Part shown: piece by piece, positions 31,901 to 41,163 of the stretch
Numbering within the stretch: the first letter of the stretch is position 1
Layout: the number at the start of each line of letters is the position of its first letter
Assembly (NCBI RefSeq): GCF_000002875.2
Contig: NC_009389.2
Coordinates: 348,001 to 412,000, forward strand
Source: Leishmania infantum JPCM5
Taxonomy: Eukaryota > Euglenozoa > Kinetoplastea > Trypanosomatida > Trypanosomatidae
Direction of reading: 5' to 3'
Length of the DNA stretch: 64,000 nucleotides
Notes under the pieces: model-generated
Seen by the model: only the letters and a program-made list of their open reading frames with translations
The model's database searches: none
Told to the model about the DNA's origin: nothing
Made by a program: the position numbers and the translations under genes

Positions 31901-32461
31901 CCGGTGCCGTTGGCTTGCCATGATGCCGTACAGCACCTCGGCGCGGTACTTTTCGAGGATGTCGACGGCGTACGACACAACTGTGGCGACGACACCAACG
32001 GACAGGGCGATCAAGACGTGCAACAGCCATCGCAGCGTGACGTGGCGCTCCGCCGTGTCCATCTGGAGCCGAGCGAAGCTCTCGGCCATGCTGCCAAGGG
32101 GATAGCTGACACTGTAGCGCGTGCGCCCCGCACTCCCGCTGTCTGTCTCGTGTGAAATGCCGCCGTTCACGTCTGCCGCCGGCGACGCGGCCGCCGCGTC
32201 GCCCTGCGCATATTGGTGCCGTCGGCCCTCTTGACTCTCTCGCAGATATTCGACGTACATATCCGGGTAGGGCTTGTAGTAGTCTAGGCTCTCGAAGCTC
32301 GCCTGCTTCTCCAGCTCCGCTGGCGTCAGATACTCCGTGTGCATTGTGTTCGGGTTCGCCGTCTCGCACAGCGCACGCCAGAACCACTCCAGCCAGCTCT
32401 GGCGGTAGTGCAGCGGCGGCCGCGCCACCGCGCCCTCAAAGTCGTCCGGCGACAGCTGCAT
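28925..32461 (-). CDS. CLC-family chloride/proton antiporter with C-terminal CBS pair
   Basis: An 1178-residue membrane protein with the ordered CLC signatures: GGGIPDVMAYLNG near residue 222 (family GSGIP), GLEAPLIHLGA near 266 (family GxEGP, keeping the gating Glu), GAPIGGLLFVMEEVSSFW near 325, and SGGLVVPSLVLGAVFG near 545 (family GxFxPxL). Two CBS repeats follow, near 680-800 and 905-950 (MVVVDGDTVAGMITRKDLL), interrupted by a Ser/Ala-rich insert. The last 200 residues are low-complexity. The EE pair in FVMEEVS marks exchangers rather than channels, so coupled chloride/proton exchange in an intracellular (acidic) compartment is likely. The Ser-to-Gly change in GSGIP and the Leu in place of Lys/Arg before the gating Glu are unusual and may alter anion selectivity. 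The start is the ATG at 32461. Confidence 0.92.
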   Translation of the reverse strand: MQLSPDDFEGAVARPPLHYRQSWLEWFWRALCETANPNTMHTEYLTPAELEKQASFESLDYYKPYPDMYVEYLRESQEGRRHQYAQGDAAAASPAADVNGGISHETDSGSAGRTRYSVSYPLGSMAESFARLQMDTAERHVTLRWLLHVLIALSVGVVATVVSYAVDILEKYRAEVLYGIMASQRHRSIGNLQGLLYTVIGSVVLVAIAAGVVVYFEPAASGGGIPDVMAYLNGVHLRKAMNLRTFIAKAISCICAVAGGLPVGLEAPLIHLGAITGAGVTQGRSRTLGFQTSMFQAFRNNKDRRDFITAGAACGVSVAFGAPIGGLLFVMEEVSSFWDQSSNGQIFLATMLCFTFSTIINSIVEGRRLLGWVSNAAAVLFEVNITIPLNLVSIIPSLFLGIVMGSLAAFFTKANLILIKWRRRVLRPYQFRRFLEPVVIGAVFSSCMYVLSLVSPCAELHDIGTVNETVQQWGTEGGWRLFNNTCTKPRTYSPLGTLNMASGKNTIRHLFSRQTAGEFPVMTLIVYFLIYFASACMASGTSVSGGLVVPSLVLGAVFGRLFGLLMFHIGVAKIPGVPRGYAAADAWMDPGVFALIGAGAFLAGTSRMSMAICVIMVELSAELHYLLPVMVAIVMSKTTADWLCEPLYHQMLLMDSVPYLPPNIVKPEFEQLTAADVMASEVVTLRMRERTEVVLAALRDSTHHAFPVVEAVPIDDAAADGDDEKATSPRRGSASAFALRQQDGTKRGSGEASAPPVAPAGALAPRSAMNTSTTASAATQVRYKFVGLVTREDLQVYFTLPQLQEYSESLSTTSPMTAVPLTAKDSDGFGGRLAPCVQAIRHLSWTQWTWQKSRLFFRTSDRYEWVRTHMPDGIPGGAEVRAENDSLISENRLPPVLDLSLIVNRSPWVIPPFFNLQMTYQTFRMMGLRHMVVVDGDTVAGMITRKDLLVNSLRHRMKELSARLATADSAAPSLPPSYTKHGILGDQVQRSHSEGGRDEVDGGLPTRAGARANSAAAPLEFRDSASTNDRGSASAWKSSSPNVFASAGGEAPTKQHWSFLQPTEAAAAPTTSSAPISSPLTALFGSTSSPSTVRGSGGPGFPTAPMAAAAAYRTATSSPPRVTAHEPGSEAAAALAWNGSRGVAEADTRGSSVASMFANGHQAPATPPLPADVASLFK

Positions 32462-34050
32462 GGCAGCCAGCGTTGCCTGGTGACGCCACGCGTGGCGCTT
32501 TCAGTGCCTACTCGCGTGCAGGCGCGAGCCTGCGCGTCCAACAGGGAACGGGCGGAGACACTCTCACACACGCACACACTCACTCACACACTCGAGCCGA
32601 CACGACAAATACGTGCGTCCGTGTAGGCGTGTACGCACGCCTGGCGTCTGCACGATGGTTGATGAGCGAGCAAGCGGCAGGGATGCGCTCGCAAGAGAGC
32701 ACTGGCGTCTGCTAAAGGACGCGCGGTGACTAATAGAAAAGGAAAAAAAGAATGGAGAGGGGAGGAGGGAGTGCGTGTGCGTGTTCTGATAAAGCAGCCA
32801 GACGACACCGAGGGGTGGGGGAGAGACAAGAATGGCGAATGGGGGGAGGGAGGAAGGGAGGGAGGGAGGGGGAAGGGGGCGCAAGGAGCGGGCTTTAAGA
32901 AGAAAAGGCGCTAAGGTGTGCAGGAGGGAAGGGAAGGGGGGGGGACCTGGAGGAGGGGGGGGGGGCGTGATGAAGAAGTGGCGCCCAAGACGACGCAGAG
33001 CCGAAGGCGAGCACACACAGGCACCGACAGGCAGAAAGATAGGTTAAGGAAGTCGGAGCAAGAGAGAATGTCGGCCGCAGCCGCCAGCAAGAGCACCGCA
33101 GGCGGTCTGGAATGGAGTGAGGGATGCTTTTAGGTCGTACGAAAGCCTTGGTGGACAAAACCATGCGCGTGTATGTGTGGGGTGGATGGAGGAGTAAGGG
33201 AGAGAGGGAGGGGGAGGGGGGCGTGTATGCACGGCGGTGGTGGTGATCCGACGGTTTCTGATGAATATGTACGCGGTGGGTGATCATCGTAGAGCACACC
33301 ATGAAAGCCCAACGGGGTGCGTGAGGGACAGAGACGGGGGGAAAGAGGCGGGAGAAGCGTGAAGGGGCTGCACAGTAAAACTCCATGCACGACAGAGGGG
33401 AGGGGCCGACACTGCCCAGAACTGCACGCGCCCTTACGCGTCTCGTTCTTCCGCCGCGGCTTTGTGCCGTCGTGCACGGCTGATCTCCAGACGCGGTGAG
33501 CGTCGCCATACGCCCTCTCGCGAGTCGCAGTGCTCCGCGTCACAGCCGTGGCAATGGTGAGGATCTCGCTTATGGAGGTCGATACCAGCCCTCGTCGGCA
33601 TGCGCACACACAGACGTGCCCCGTGGGATCGGCGTTGCCCTTCTCTTCTTACCCGGTCGGTGGTCTCCAACACAGCAGCATGCATTCCGCAGCCGCCAGT
33701 TGCTGCAACGACGGCGCAGCGCTGGCAATGGCAAGCTGCGCTTATCGCCCGTTCCAGTCTTAACGGATGCCATAACGCCAAACATACACACTCACTCAAA
33801 CACGCACGCGCGCAGAAGAAAAGAGGGATGATGGGACAAGGGTCACCGGGGGGGGAGGGGGGCGAAGCAGATCGCTTTAGCACGAGCAGGCCGTGGCAGT
33901 CGAAGGAAAGAGTGAAGGAGGGCGCGGGAGGGAGGGAGGCAGGCAGAGAAAGGTAGGGGAGAGAAGACGCGCTCGTCGACCTTCAGTGCCCATACGTGCC
34001 TCTCCGCCTCACTCCATTCCTCCTTCTCTCTCTCTCGCTCTGCACTTCTC
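32462..34050. other. Intergenic region with strong purine skew
   Basis: A stretch of 1.6 kb without a gene. Plus-strand G/A runs are long (32740-32990, including G8-G10 homopolymers near 32937 and 32956, and 33185-33225). On the minus-strand transcript these are C/T tracts, suitable for splicing the CLC transcript. Confidence 0.6.
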
Positions 34051-34719
34051 CTATTTTTTGCGCTTGCGAATGACGTAGCGATCCACCGCGGCCTTGCCGC
34101 CCTTGTCGTTGAGGCGCGAGAAGGTGTCTGCCGTCATCGCACGCTTCACCTCGGCACGCTTCGGGAAGTACGGCCTTGCCTTTCTGCCGGCCTTCACGGC
34201 TACCACCTCTTTCCGCAGAAGCTCCTGTTTCACGCTGGATCGCCGATCCTTGACGGATGCATCGCGCGTCTTGGACACGTACAGCTGCGAGGCGCGCTGA
34301 AGCTGCTCAAGTTCCGCGTAGAGCCGCTGTGGCGGTGTCAGTTTCATCTCCCGCAGCTCGCGCTGATGGTCCTCGCCGAAGACCTCCTGCTCGTAGTCGG
34401 ACAAGTCGTACTCGTCGAGGTCCTCGCCGGCCTCCTCCAGCTCGCAGCGGCGAATGACGCACCTGAGGCACTTGATGCGGAAGCGCCGCTCCGCCTCTTC
34501 CTTTTCCTCCGCCTCACGCAGGAAGCCGTAATTCTGCTCGAACATGCGCTTATCTGCGCGTCCGAACATCGGGTCAAAACGCGGGTCAATACGCCGCTGC
34601 GCCACTGCGGACGTGACAGACGATGCAGTGTTAGTGCTGCTCTTGGCTCCACGCGACGACGTCGTCCGACGCGGTCGCTTATGTGCGTCATGCACTGGTG
34701 GAGGGCCGTCGTCGTTCAT
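34051..34719 (-). CDS. RRP36: rRNA biogenesis protein RRP36 homologue
   Basis: A 222-residue protein with the family's two conserved blocks. One is DPRFDPMFGRADKRMFEQNYGFL near 45-67 (family DPRF...NYxFL). The other is the C-terminal KAGRKARPYFPKRAEVKRA, continuing to a Lys/Arg-rich end (RYVIRKRKK), which corresponds to KxGKKPYYLKKSE...KKRKR in yeast and human RRP36. A charged helical middle follows the first block. RRP36 is a nucleolar component of the early 90S pre-ribosome needed for 18S rRNA processing. The length is typical for the core family. The start ATG at 34719 follows a clear pyrimidine tract and AG on the transcript. Confidence 0.85.
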   Translation of the reverse strand: MNDDGPPPVHDAHKRPRRTTSSRGAKSSTNTASSVTSAVAQRRIDPRFDPMFGRADKRMFEQNYGFLREAEEKEEAERRFRIKCLRCVIRRCELEEAGEDLDEYDLSDYEQEVFGEDHQRELREMKLTPPQRLYAELEQLQRASQLYVSKTRDASVKDRRSSVKQELLRKEVVAVKAGRKARPYFPKRAEVKRAMTADTFSRLNDKGGKAAVDRYVIRKRKK

Positions 34720-34746
34720 GAGGGACGATGGGCTGTCGAGGCGCCG

Positions 34747-34748
34747 CT
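34747..34748 (-). promoter_or_regulatory. Candidate spliced-leader acceptor AG for RRP36
   Basis: On the transcript strand a C/T tract of about 28 nt (34778-34805) is followed by the first AG at 34748-34747, 28 nt before the RRP36 ATG. This is the expected trypanosomatid arrangement of pyrimidine tract, first AG and start codon, but it is inferred from sequence alone. Confidence 0.45.
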
Positions 34749-34900
34749 AAAGAGATGCAAGCGACGACGAGGCACACAGGGAGGAGGAGGAGGGGGGAAA
34801 GAGGATTACTGGCTGTCTTCCGCTCAATGCCGCACGCGTGTGCGTGTGCGGACGCCGTTTCTTCTTGCGCTTCCTTGGCAGTGGCGCACTCGCCGACTCG

Positions 34901-34919
34901 CACACACACACACACACAC
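34901..34919. repeat. (CA)n microsatellite
   Basis: A 19-bp perfect CA tract upstream of RRP36. Confidence 0.9.
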
Positions 34920-35304
34920 GGAAGCACGGTGGATGGGACAGAGAGATCGGTGCGTGCGACCTTGTCTGCGTATGCGGGGCATGTGGAGGAAGACATGAGT
35001 GAGCCCTCCGCTACTGCCGCTGCCATCGCGTCGCTGCTGCCCACATCGGCGTCACCGCTTGCTCTGGTATGGAAGCGGTATCGCCGACGTTGAGTATCGT
35101 GGCTCTAGGATCGCGAGGGGCGAGGGGAGGGTATTGCATGCTTCGATTCGTTGTGTTTGCCTCGGCACATCCAATAGGTATCCAAGTAAAGAAGAAGGAA
35201 TATCGCATGCGCATAGGCGCGCCGTCGCGCACGTCACGGAGTGCCCTCCGGCCGTCGAGTCGACAACATCGTCATGAGAGCGGCAGCGGCGTCACGTCAT
35301 GCAA

Positions 35305-35323
35305 ATATATATATATATATATA
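35305..35323. repeat. (AT)n microsatellite
   Basis: A 19-bp pure AT tract in otherwise GC-rich intergenic DNA. Confidence 0.95.
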
Positions 35324-36114
35324 GGCACATTCACCATATACATGCAGAAGCGGCGTCACGGTGAGGGAGGGCGGGAGACACGGACAACACACTCCTAGGA
35401 GAAGAACAGGAAGGGGGCGCGGGAGACACCCCCGCTGCACACGCACGCACGAAACAATACACGCACACGCCCAAACCCCTGCATGGACGCACACATAAAG
35501 GCAGACAGAACGAGACACACGCCCACCGCGGTCACGCCATCACAGAGATGGCACCGGGCCTTCCCCCCTCCTGAGGAGGGGAGAGTGGGTGTGTGTGTGC
35601 GTGGGCGTGTAAGAGAAGAACAGATATAGCTAAACAGAAAAGAACAAAGGAAGGGGAAGGGAGGGAGGGGGGGCTGCGGTGGAAGCAGCACGTAAGACAT
35701 CAACGGCACACACACACACACACCGCACACCGAGCCTCTGCACAAGCGAGAGCATGAGAAGCGTGGCTAGAGAGGATGGTGCGGGGAGCGGTGGCAGCCT
35801 ACATTTCCAGACGGAGGAGAGGCACGAGGGGATGGGACTCTCTGCCCCCTCGCTCTCTCCATAACAGACCTGCTCTCTACCGAAGGCCGTCTCGAGTGTT
35901 TTGTGGCGACGGCCTGTGCAGACTGTCGCTTCAGTGCCCTTTCGCCCTCGCCGTGCATGAGATGAGTCTCCTGCAGCGGCGGTTTCGTGGCGCAGGTGCT
36001 GACGGAGGCGAAGAGATTGGCCACACCTCCCTGGAAGCTACTTTCATCCACATACGCATTCACGCGTGGCCGGGGGCCGCTCTATGCCCTCGAAGCCTCG
36101 CTCACTCACGAGCT

Positions 36115-36699
36115 TCAGACGTTGGGCTCACGGTGTGACTTGGAGCCCGTCGGCGCGGCGGAGGTCTTGGTCTTCGCGCTGCTCCTGGTGCCCAGGGAAG
36201 TCTCTCGCGCCGCCGCGCTCGATGTGCGGCCGCCGTGACGCCGATGGTGCTCCTCCTCCGGTGCCTCCTCGAACTCAGGCATACCTGCCACCATGCTGAC
36301 CAGCAGCATCAACGCACCAAGCGCAATGGCCACGGTGCCGGCGACGATCTCGATAACGCTGGTGCCGAGCAGCAGGGCGCCGAACAGGATGTAGAAGACG
36401 CCACGCGGGCGGTAGTAGAGAAGAACGTGGAAGTACTTCATCCAAATAAACAGGAGTCCGTTGAGCGATGAAAACTGCAGCACCTCCGCGGAGAGGCCGA
36501 GCAGGCTGAAGATGAGGCAGTACACACCCAGGAACCCGATGCTTGGGGTGATGATGGAGTGCAGAAAGGCCAGGATGACGCAAACGAAGGCGAGCACGAC
36601 GACGATGAGCGACATGATTAGAAAAACGACCGGCCAGCTGCGATGGCAGCACGACTGCCGTGACGGCGCCCGTAACTCTCCGTTGTGAGCCCTGCTCAT
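36115..36699 (-). CDS. Small multispanning membrane protein, COPI-associated-like
   Basis: A 194-residue protein from ATG 36699. Hydrophobic segments lie at about 22-46, 53-72, 82-95, 99-115 and 117-139. A charged, Ser-rich C-terminal tail has an acidic EFEEAPEEE followed by His/Arg and Ser/Thr/Lys-rich sequence. The LLYYRPRGVFYILFGALLL segment between hydrophobic stretches resembles the GRGxFYxxxG region of the COPI-associated membrane protein family (PF08507), known from Golgi/ER membranes. The family call is tentative. The open frame reaches upstream to 37188, but the added sequence translates GT repeats and lacks support. Confidence 0.6.
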   Translation of the reverse strand: MSRAHNGELRAPSRQSCCHRSWPVVFLIMSLIVVVLAFVCVILAFLHSIITPSIGFLGVYCLIFSLLGLSAEVLQFSSLNGLLFIWMKYFHVLLYYRPRGVFYILFGALLLGTSVIEIVAGTVAIALGALMLLVSMVAGMPEFEEAPEEEHHRRHGGRTSSAAARETSLGTRSSAKTKTSAAPTGSKSHREPNV

Positions 36700-37153
36700 G
36701 TTGCGCGCGCGCGGTGAGGTAGTGGCACGGAGAGAGAAACGCGAAGTGTGTGTGCGTGCGTGCGTGAGAGCACGACAGGAGTGCCGTCTACGCGGCTTCC
36801 TTTCGTTTTTTTTCCGCTTCGATCGCTTTCTTTGGACGAACGCGAGAGGTCGAAGAAGCACGCCGATAGCGGAGTTCACGGTATACACCCTATATCCTCG
36901 CTCTTGCGGTGGTGGTGGTGATGGTGATGGCTGCTGGCCTATGGCAGAAGTGATGGTAATCACTGGGGGGGGGGGCTTGCGTAAACGGATGGGATGGGCT
37001 GTGTGCTGCAGGAGAGCAACAGAAGATGGGTGAGGCGGTGGGCCGCAGCGTCGGCGGCGGCAAGAGAGCGAGGACGCGAAGGGGGCAGAGATTGCAGGGG
37101 AGGAAAGGCGATGGTGGTGATGATAGGAAGAACAGCCCAGAGGCAACCGTGTG

Positions 37154-37188
<35 letters not shown>

Positions 37189-38268
37189 GTGTGCTCAAGT
37201 CGGCATTCTTTTCCTCTTTGTGGTTCACGTGTGCATCGCATGACCACATGCTCACCGGCGATGCGCTGCGGCGCCGTCGCCCGAGCAACGGCGAACGCGC
37301 CCGACACACAAAGACGGAGTTGATGCGCTTGCTCTTGTTTTTCCCCGCCTGATATTTGCACTCGCGGGCATTGAAGCGGCGATAATGGAAACGCCGCTTG
37401 CGATCTCGAGAGAGAGAGAGCGCATGGAAGGACGGCGATGCACGTACGCTGAGGTAGTTCCTGAAGCAGGAGTGCTCTACTCAGAACGGGGAAGAGGTGA
37501 GAGAAACGATGGATGGCAACAAGCAACAAGTGGGAGGCGGCGTCGCTGCCCTTTCAGCGGAGTGCGCGTGTGCTTTCCTCAGCAAGCTCCTCCCCCCAAA
37601 GAAGGGCAGCAAGATGAGAAATAAAAGCGAGAAGAGCACCGAACACGAACGCGCGCGCCTCTCGCAGCTTGATAAAATCCACGGAGATGCACAGCCAGCG
37701 CAGAAAATGAAAGAGAGTCGCTCTCGTGCGTTGGCATCTGCACGCATCGTCTCTCTCATCGCGCCACGTCCTTTCCCTCCCTTCCCTCGTATGCACATAC
37801 AGACAGGTAAGGCCGACGATGCGATAGACTTCAAACCAACCCGACGTGCCTGAGCGAACATGAAGGGAAGGGAGAAGCAGAGGGCCGTAGGGCATGTGCC
37901 TGCACAGGACAGCACGTGCCACAGGAGAGAGAGTGCGCACATGAAAATGCAAAGAATGCATTACATCCAGCTGCACCAGCGTCTGGGGGGGGGGGATGGC
38001 TGAGGGGGACGAATGGTAGGGAGGAGGGGACGGCGCACGTCGTCGATCGCGCGTCCGGCTTCACACCTTATCTGCATCTTTCACTCGCCCTTTGCCCACA
38101 GGCGCCTGCGCATCCCTCTCTCCTGCTCCAAGGATCGGTTTGGCTTGTCTCGCACGCCGTCCCTTGCTGCCCCGTCCTCCGCCACTCACAATACAGTGCC
38201 TGCAGGACGCGAACCGTGCCCTACGTCACTTCCCATCAGCTCTGCTTCCCCACCGTTCGGGTTACTGC
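36700..38268. other. Intergenic region
   Basis: A stretch of 1.6 kb with no supported gene. It contains a CA tract (37158-37184), a G9 run at 36966 and mixed purine/pyrimidine segments. Confidence 0.6.
37158..37184. repeat. (CA)n microsatellite
   Basis: A 27-bp perfect CA tract. Confidence 0.93.
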
Positions 38269-39195
38269 TCAGGACGCCTTCGCCTCGGCGCTGATGGCGT
38301 CCTTGCCTTCCGTTTCCGCCAGAATCTCATTGTACACTTTCTGCATGTGCTGCTGCATTCGCCTTGAGACGTCCTTGCTGTCCTCGTGATCGTAGTCGAT
38401 AGGGAAGCGGCCAACGCGTACGTGCATGTCCGTCGGCATGCCGCCAATCATCGTCCACCACGGCCATGTCTTCTCGGCACCTGCATGCACCATGTAGTAG
38501 GTTTCCATGCGATGCTTGAAAATGGTGTCGAAGATGCCGTAGCGGAACGGCTGCAGAACCCGCGGATTCTTATTGATGGCGCCCTCAGGGAAGATAGCGA
38601 GGTTGCCGCCGCTGGCGATGTGGGCGTCGGCGCCCTTCTGCACCTGCGCCTGCTTCTCCTTATCCACCTCGAAGTTACCGTCCTCGCCCGACTTGAAGTA
38701 CACGGGGAAGTGCCCGACACGGTCGAAGACGCCGCCGAAGATCGGGATCTTGCGCAGCGACGACTTCATCATCGTGCGTGTGTTGAGGAGCTGCCTAAAC
38801 GGTGTCAGTCCAATGAAGGCGTAGACGTCCCAGAAGGAGGCGTGGTTGCCGACGTACGCGCCGTGATGCTGGCTGATGTCCTCCCACGACAGCCGCTGGC
38901 CATTCCCATCGAGGTCAAAGCAGAGTTGCATGCGGATCTGCGGGTTAAGCCACCACACCATGCGGAAGGCCACGACCAGCGGTATAATGCACAGTCGCTG
39001 CACGTAGTACGTCGGCACACCGAGGCGGCCAAGCTGCACAACGAGCTTCGTCAGCGCCGACACCGGCAGAATCGTCAGGATGTTGACCATCAGAAACCAC
39101 GCCCGCATGAGCTTGACAGGAACAAGGCGCTGGCGAAGCAGCACGTACCAGATCGCGCAGGCGATCGACACGAAGACGACAGAGTTGCTGGCCAT
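38269..39195 (-). CDS. 1-acylglycerol-3-phosphate-type acyltransferase, copy A
   Basis: A 308-residue protein from ATG 39195. It has a membrane anchor at about 5-20 and hydrophobic segments at 34-55 and 65-82. The acyltransferase NHx4D motif is NHASFWD (117-123), and the acceptor-binding FPEG motif is FPEGAIN (202-208), followed by PFRYGIF (217-223). These are the blocks of the PlsC/LPAAT family, which transfers an acyl chain to lysophosphatidic acid or a related lysophospholipid at the ER. It is paralogous to the next gene (41164-42234) in the same orientation, sharing long identical segments such as SSLRKIPIFGGVFDRVGHFP. A longer open frame to 39567 runs into the 357-bp repeat and is not used. 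Confidence 0.88.
   Translation of the reverse strand: MASNSVVFVSIACAIWYVLLRQRLVPVKLMRAWFLMVNILTILPVSALTKLVVQLGRLGVPTYYVQRLCIIPLVVAFRMVWWLNPQIRMQLCFDLDGNGQRLSWEDISQHHGAYVGNHASFWDVYAFIGLTPFRQLLNTRTMMKSSLRKIPIFGGVFDRVGHFPVYFKSGEDGNFEVDKEKQAQVQKGADAHIASGGNLAIFPEGAINKNPRVLQPFRYGIFDTIFKHRMETYYMVHAGAEKTWPWWTMIGGMPTDMHVRVGRFPIDYDHEDSKDVSRRMQQHMQKVYNEILAETEGKDAISAEAKAS
38671..38771. repeat. Near-identical tract shared by the two acyltransferase genes (part A)
   Basis: These 101 bp differ from 41653-41753 at only one position that I can see, while flanking parts of the two genes differ often, including at the protein level. This may be a gene-conversion tract. Confidence 0.7.
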
Positions 39196-39440
39196 CTTTC
39201 GCCGACGCCCTCTATCGCTCTGCACCTCTGCGACTGATTCGTTTTTGATGTCTTGGAAGAAAATGTGCTGCGTAGTTTTGGCAGGGAGACAGACAGAGAA
39301 AGAGAGATGCGGCGAGGAAGTACTGTGCCGCCTGTCGAGGGTACGGGCCGCGCACGACAGCCTGATGTTGTTGCTGGTGCGTGATACACATGCACACACG
39401 CACACGCACGAAGAGCGAGTCAGCGATGCACGGGGATAAA

Positions 39441-39797
39441 GACGGCTCTGCCACAGGCCTCCTCCCGCTCCCCCCTCTTCGCGTGGTGCCAAGCAGCCGT
39501 AGGCGGTGTGAGGGGGGCCCAGGTCGGGGAGACACGCTCCAGCCACGCTGGCACGTCGCCCGCCCATATGGATCGTACAAGCGTGTGCACGGCCGCCGGT
39601 CGCTCTGACCTCCCCCTCTCACGCCCTAGGCACCCTGGCCCTGCCACCACGCGAAGTGGCCCGGCGCCGGCGAGGGGATAGGAGGGGGTGGAGGGCGAGG
39701 GGGGCTCTGCTCGGCTTCCAGCCGGAGAGTGGGCGTGCACTGGCCGCTGAGGCACCACGCGCTGAGGTGTGCGCATCCTCCACCCCACCCGTCGTTC
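39441..39797 (-). repeat. 357-bp interspersed repeat, copy 2
   Basis: The reverse complement of copy 1 (11152-11508) with scattered substitutions and the same length. It lies 246 bp upstream of acyltransferase A; copy 3 holds the equivalent position, 326 bp upstream of acyltransferase B. It is in the sense orientation of the minus-strand transcript if copy 1 is taken as forward. Confidence 0.8.
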
Positions 39798-40902
39798 GGG
39801 TGAGGAAGAGGGAGGGGGTGAATCAAATAGGCGGCTGGCGAGGGGATGAGGCGGATGGCTGGCCCGTCGCGTATCCGAAAATACAAGCCTACAGAGAACG
39901 TAATGGTGGGATGCGCCTGCACTGTGTGTCTGTGTGTGTGTGTGTCTCTGCATCCCTCGCATACACTCCCGATAGCAGGGGCGTGCGGGGGTGCGACGAG
40001 AACTGAGACGACGAGGGCGAACGAAGGCACGTGGATGATCCGCAGATGGGCGCGCCCCTGTTTCCACACCACGACGCGTGCATGTTGCTTTCGGCCTTGC
40101 TTGGCGGCAACGAGCGGAGAGGTGGCGAAGAGAGAAAGGGCAAAGGCCGAGCAAGCGAGCCCATCACACGGGCAACATACATGCACCGCGTTGGCCGTGA
40201 CCTCTTCGCCGCCGCCTCCCCGCTCTTCCCTCGTTCACTCCTCCCGCTTCGATGCCACATCAGCTGCTGTCTTGTGGGAGGGGATGGGCGTGGAGGAAGG
40301 CTGCAGGAATGTCGAGGTGCCATAGAACTGCACCCCATCCTCTCACGCGGAGGCTCGACGCCGGAGGGCGACGTGGCACCCCTACCGGCTGTGCGTGTGC
40401 GATGGCGTGACAAATACAGGGAAAAAGAGTCGAGGACGTGAGCGCTGGACTCTGTACGCTGCGACGATCGCTGAGCGGGTGCTTCCTGTGCCCCCCCCCC
40501 CGACCTGCTCCCCTCTCCCCGCCCCTGCCCGCCGCGCACCTCGGCGACAGACGTAAGGGCAACAGCGGGTGATGGAGAAGAGAGGGCACGCCGTAAGACA
40601 AGCAGCAACGTGAAGTGGAGCTTCTTGGCAACCAAAATCGAGGCACCCATGTGCAGACACACACGCGCATGCTATGTGAGCGGATGAGGGGAGCTGAAGA
40701 CCGTCTTCGACGCCCTACACCATAAGCATCTGCTCGCGCACAGACGAAGAAGGACGGGGAGGAAGAGGGGCCATCAAACACGCTTCTCAAGCACGAAGTG
40801 ATGAGCACGCAAGAAGATATCGACGCCACGAACGCATCAGCATTATGAATAAGTTGCGAACCAAGTCAGCGCCTATGACAGGGAGCAAGTAAGGAGGCCA
40901 TT

Positions 40903-40920
40903 ACACACACACACACACAC
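40903..40920. repeat. (AC)n microsatellite
   Basis: An 18-bp AC tract in the 3' flank of acyltransferase B. Confidence 0.9.
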
Positions 40921-41163
40921 ATACACACAGAGGGCGGGGGTCGGGGGCGTTATCGTGGCAGTGAGGTGACTAGGTGGAGGGGCAGGGGGCGCGCATGAAG
41001 CTGGTGCTTTCCTGCACGTGCGTCGGTGACCATGGGGCCGCAGGCACCTCTTGGTGGACTGTTCTTCCGCTCCACCCCCTCCACCTGTCTGTTCACACGA
41101 CGACAGCGGTCGGCTCCCTGCACAGCAATCCTACCTGCGGGCCGTTGAGGTTTTACGGCGGGT

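Larger units (their letters stand above)
34720..36114. other. Intergenic region
   Basis: No gene is seen. It contains a CA tract (34901-34919), an (AT)n tract (35305-35323, unusual in this GC-rich DNA) and G/A-rich runs on the plus strand near 35640-35670. Confidence 0.6.
39196..41163. other. Intergenic region with a 357-bp repeat copy
   Basis: About 2 kb without a supported gene. It holds repeat copy 2 (39441-39797), a C11 run near 40492 and a CA tract at 40903-40920. Open frames across it translate repeats. Confidence 0.6.

Noticed and set aside
39889..40662. Minus-strand open frame of 257 codons between the acyltransferases
   Set aside because: It is low complexity, overlaps other frames of similar length and has no motif or supporting splice layout.
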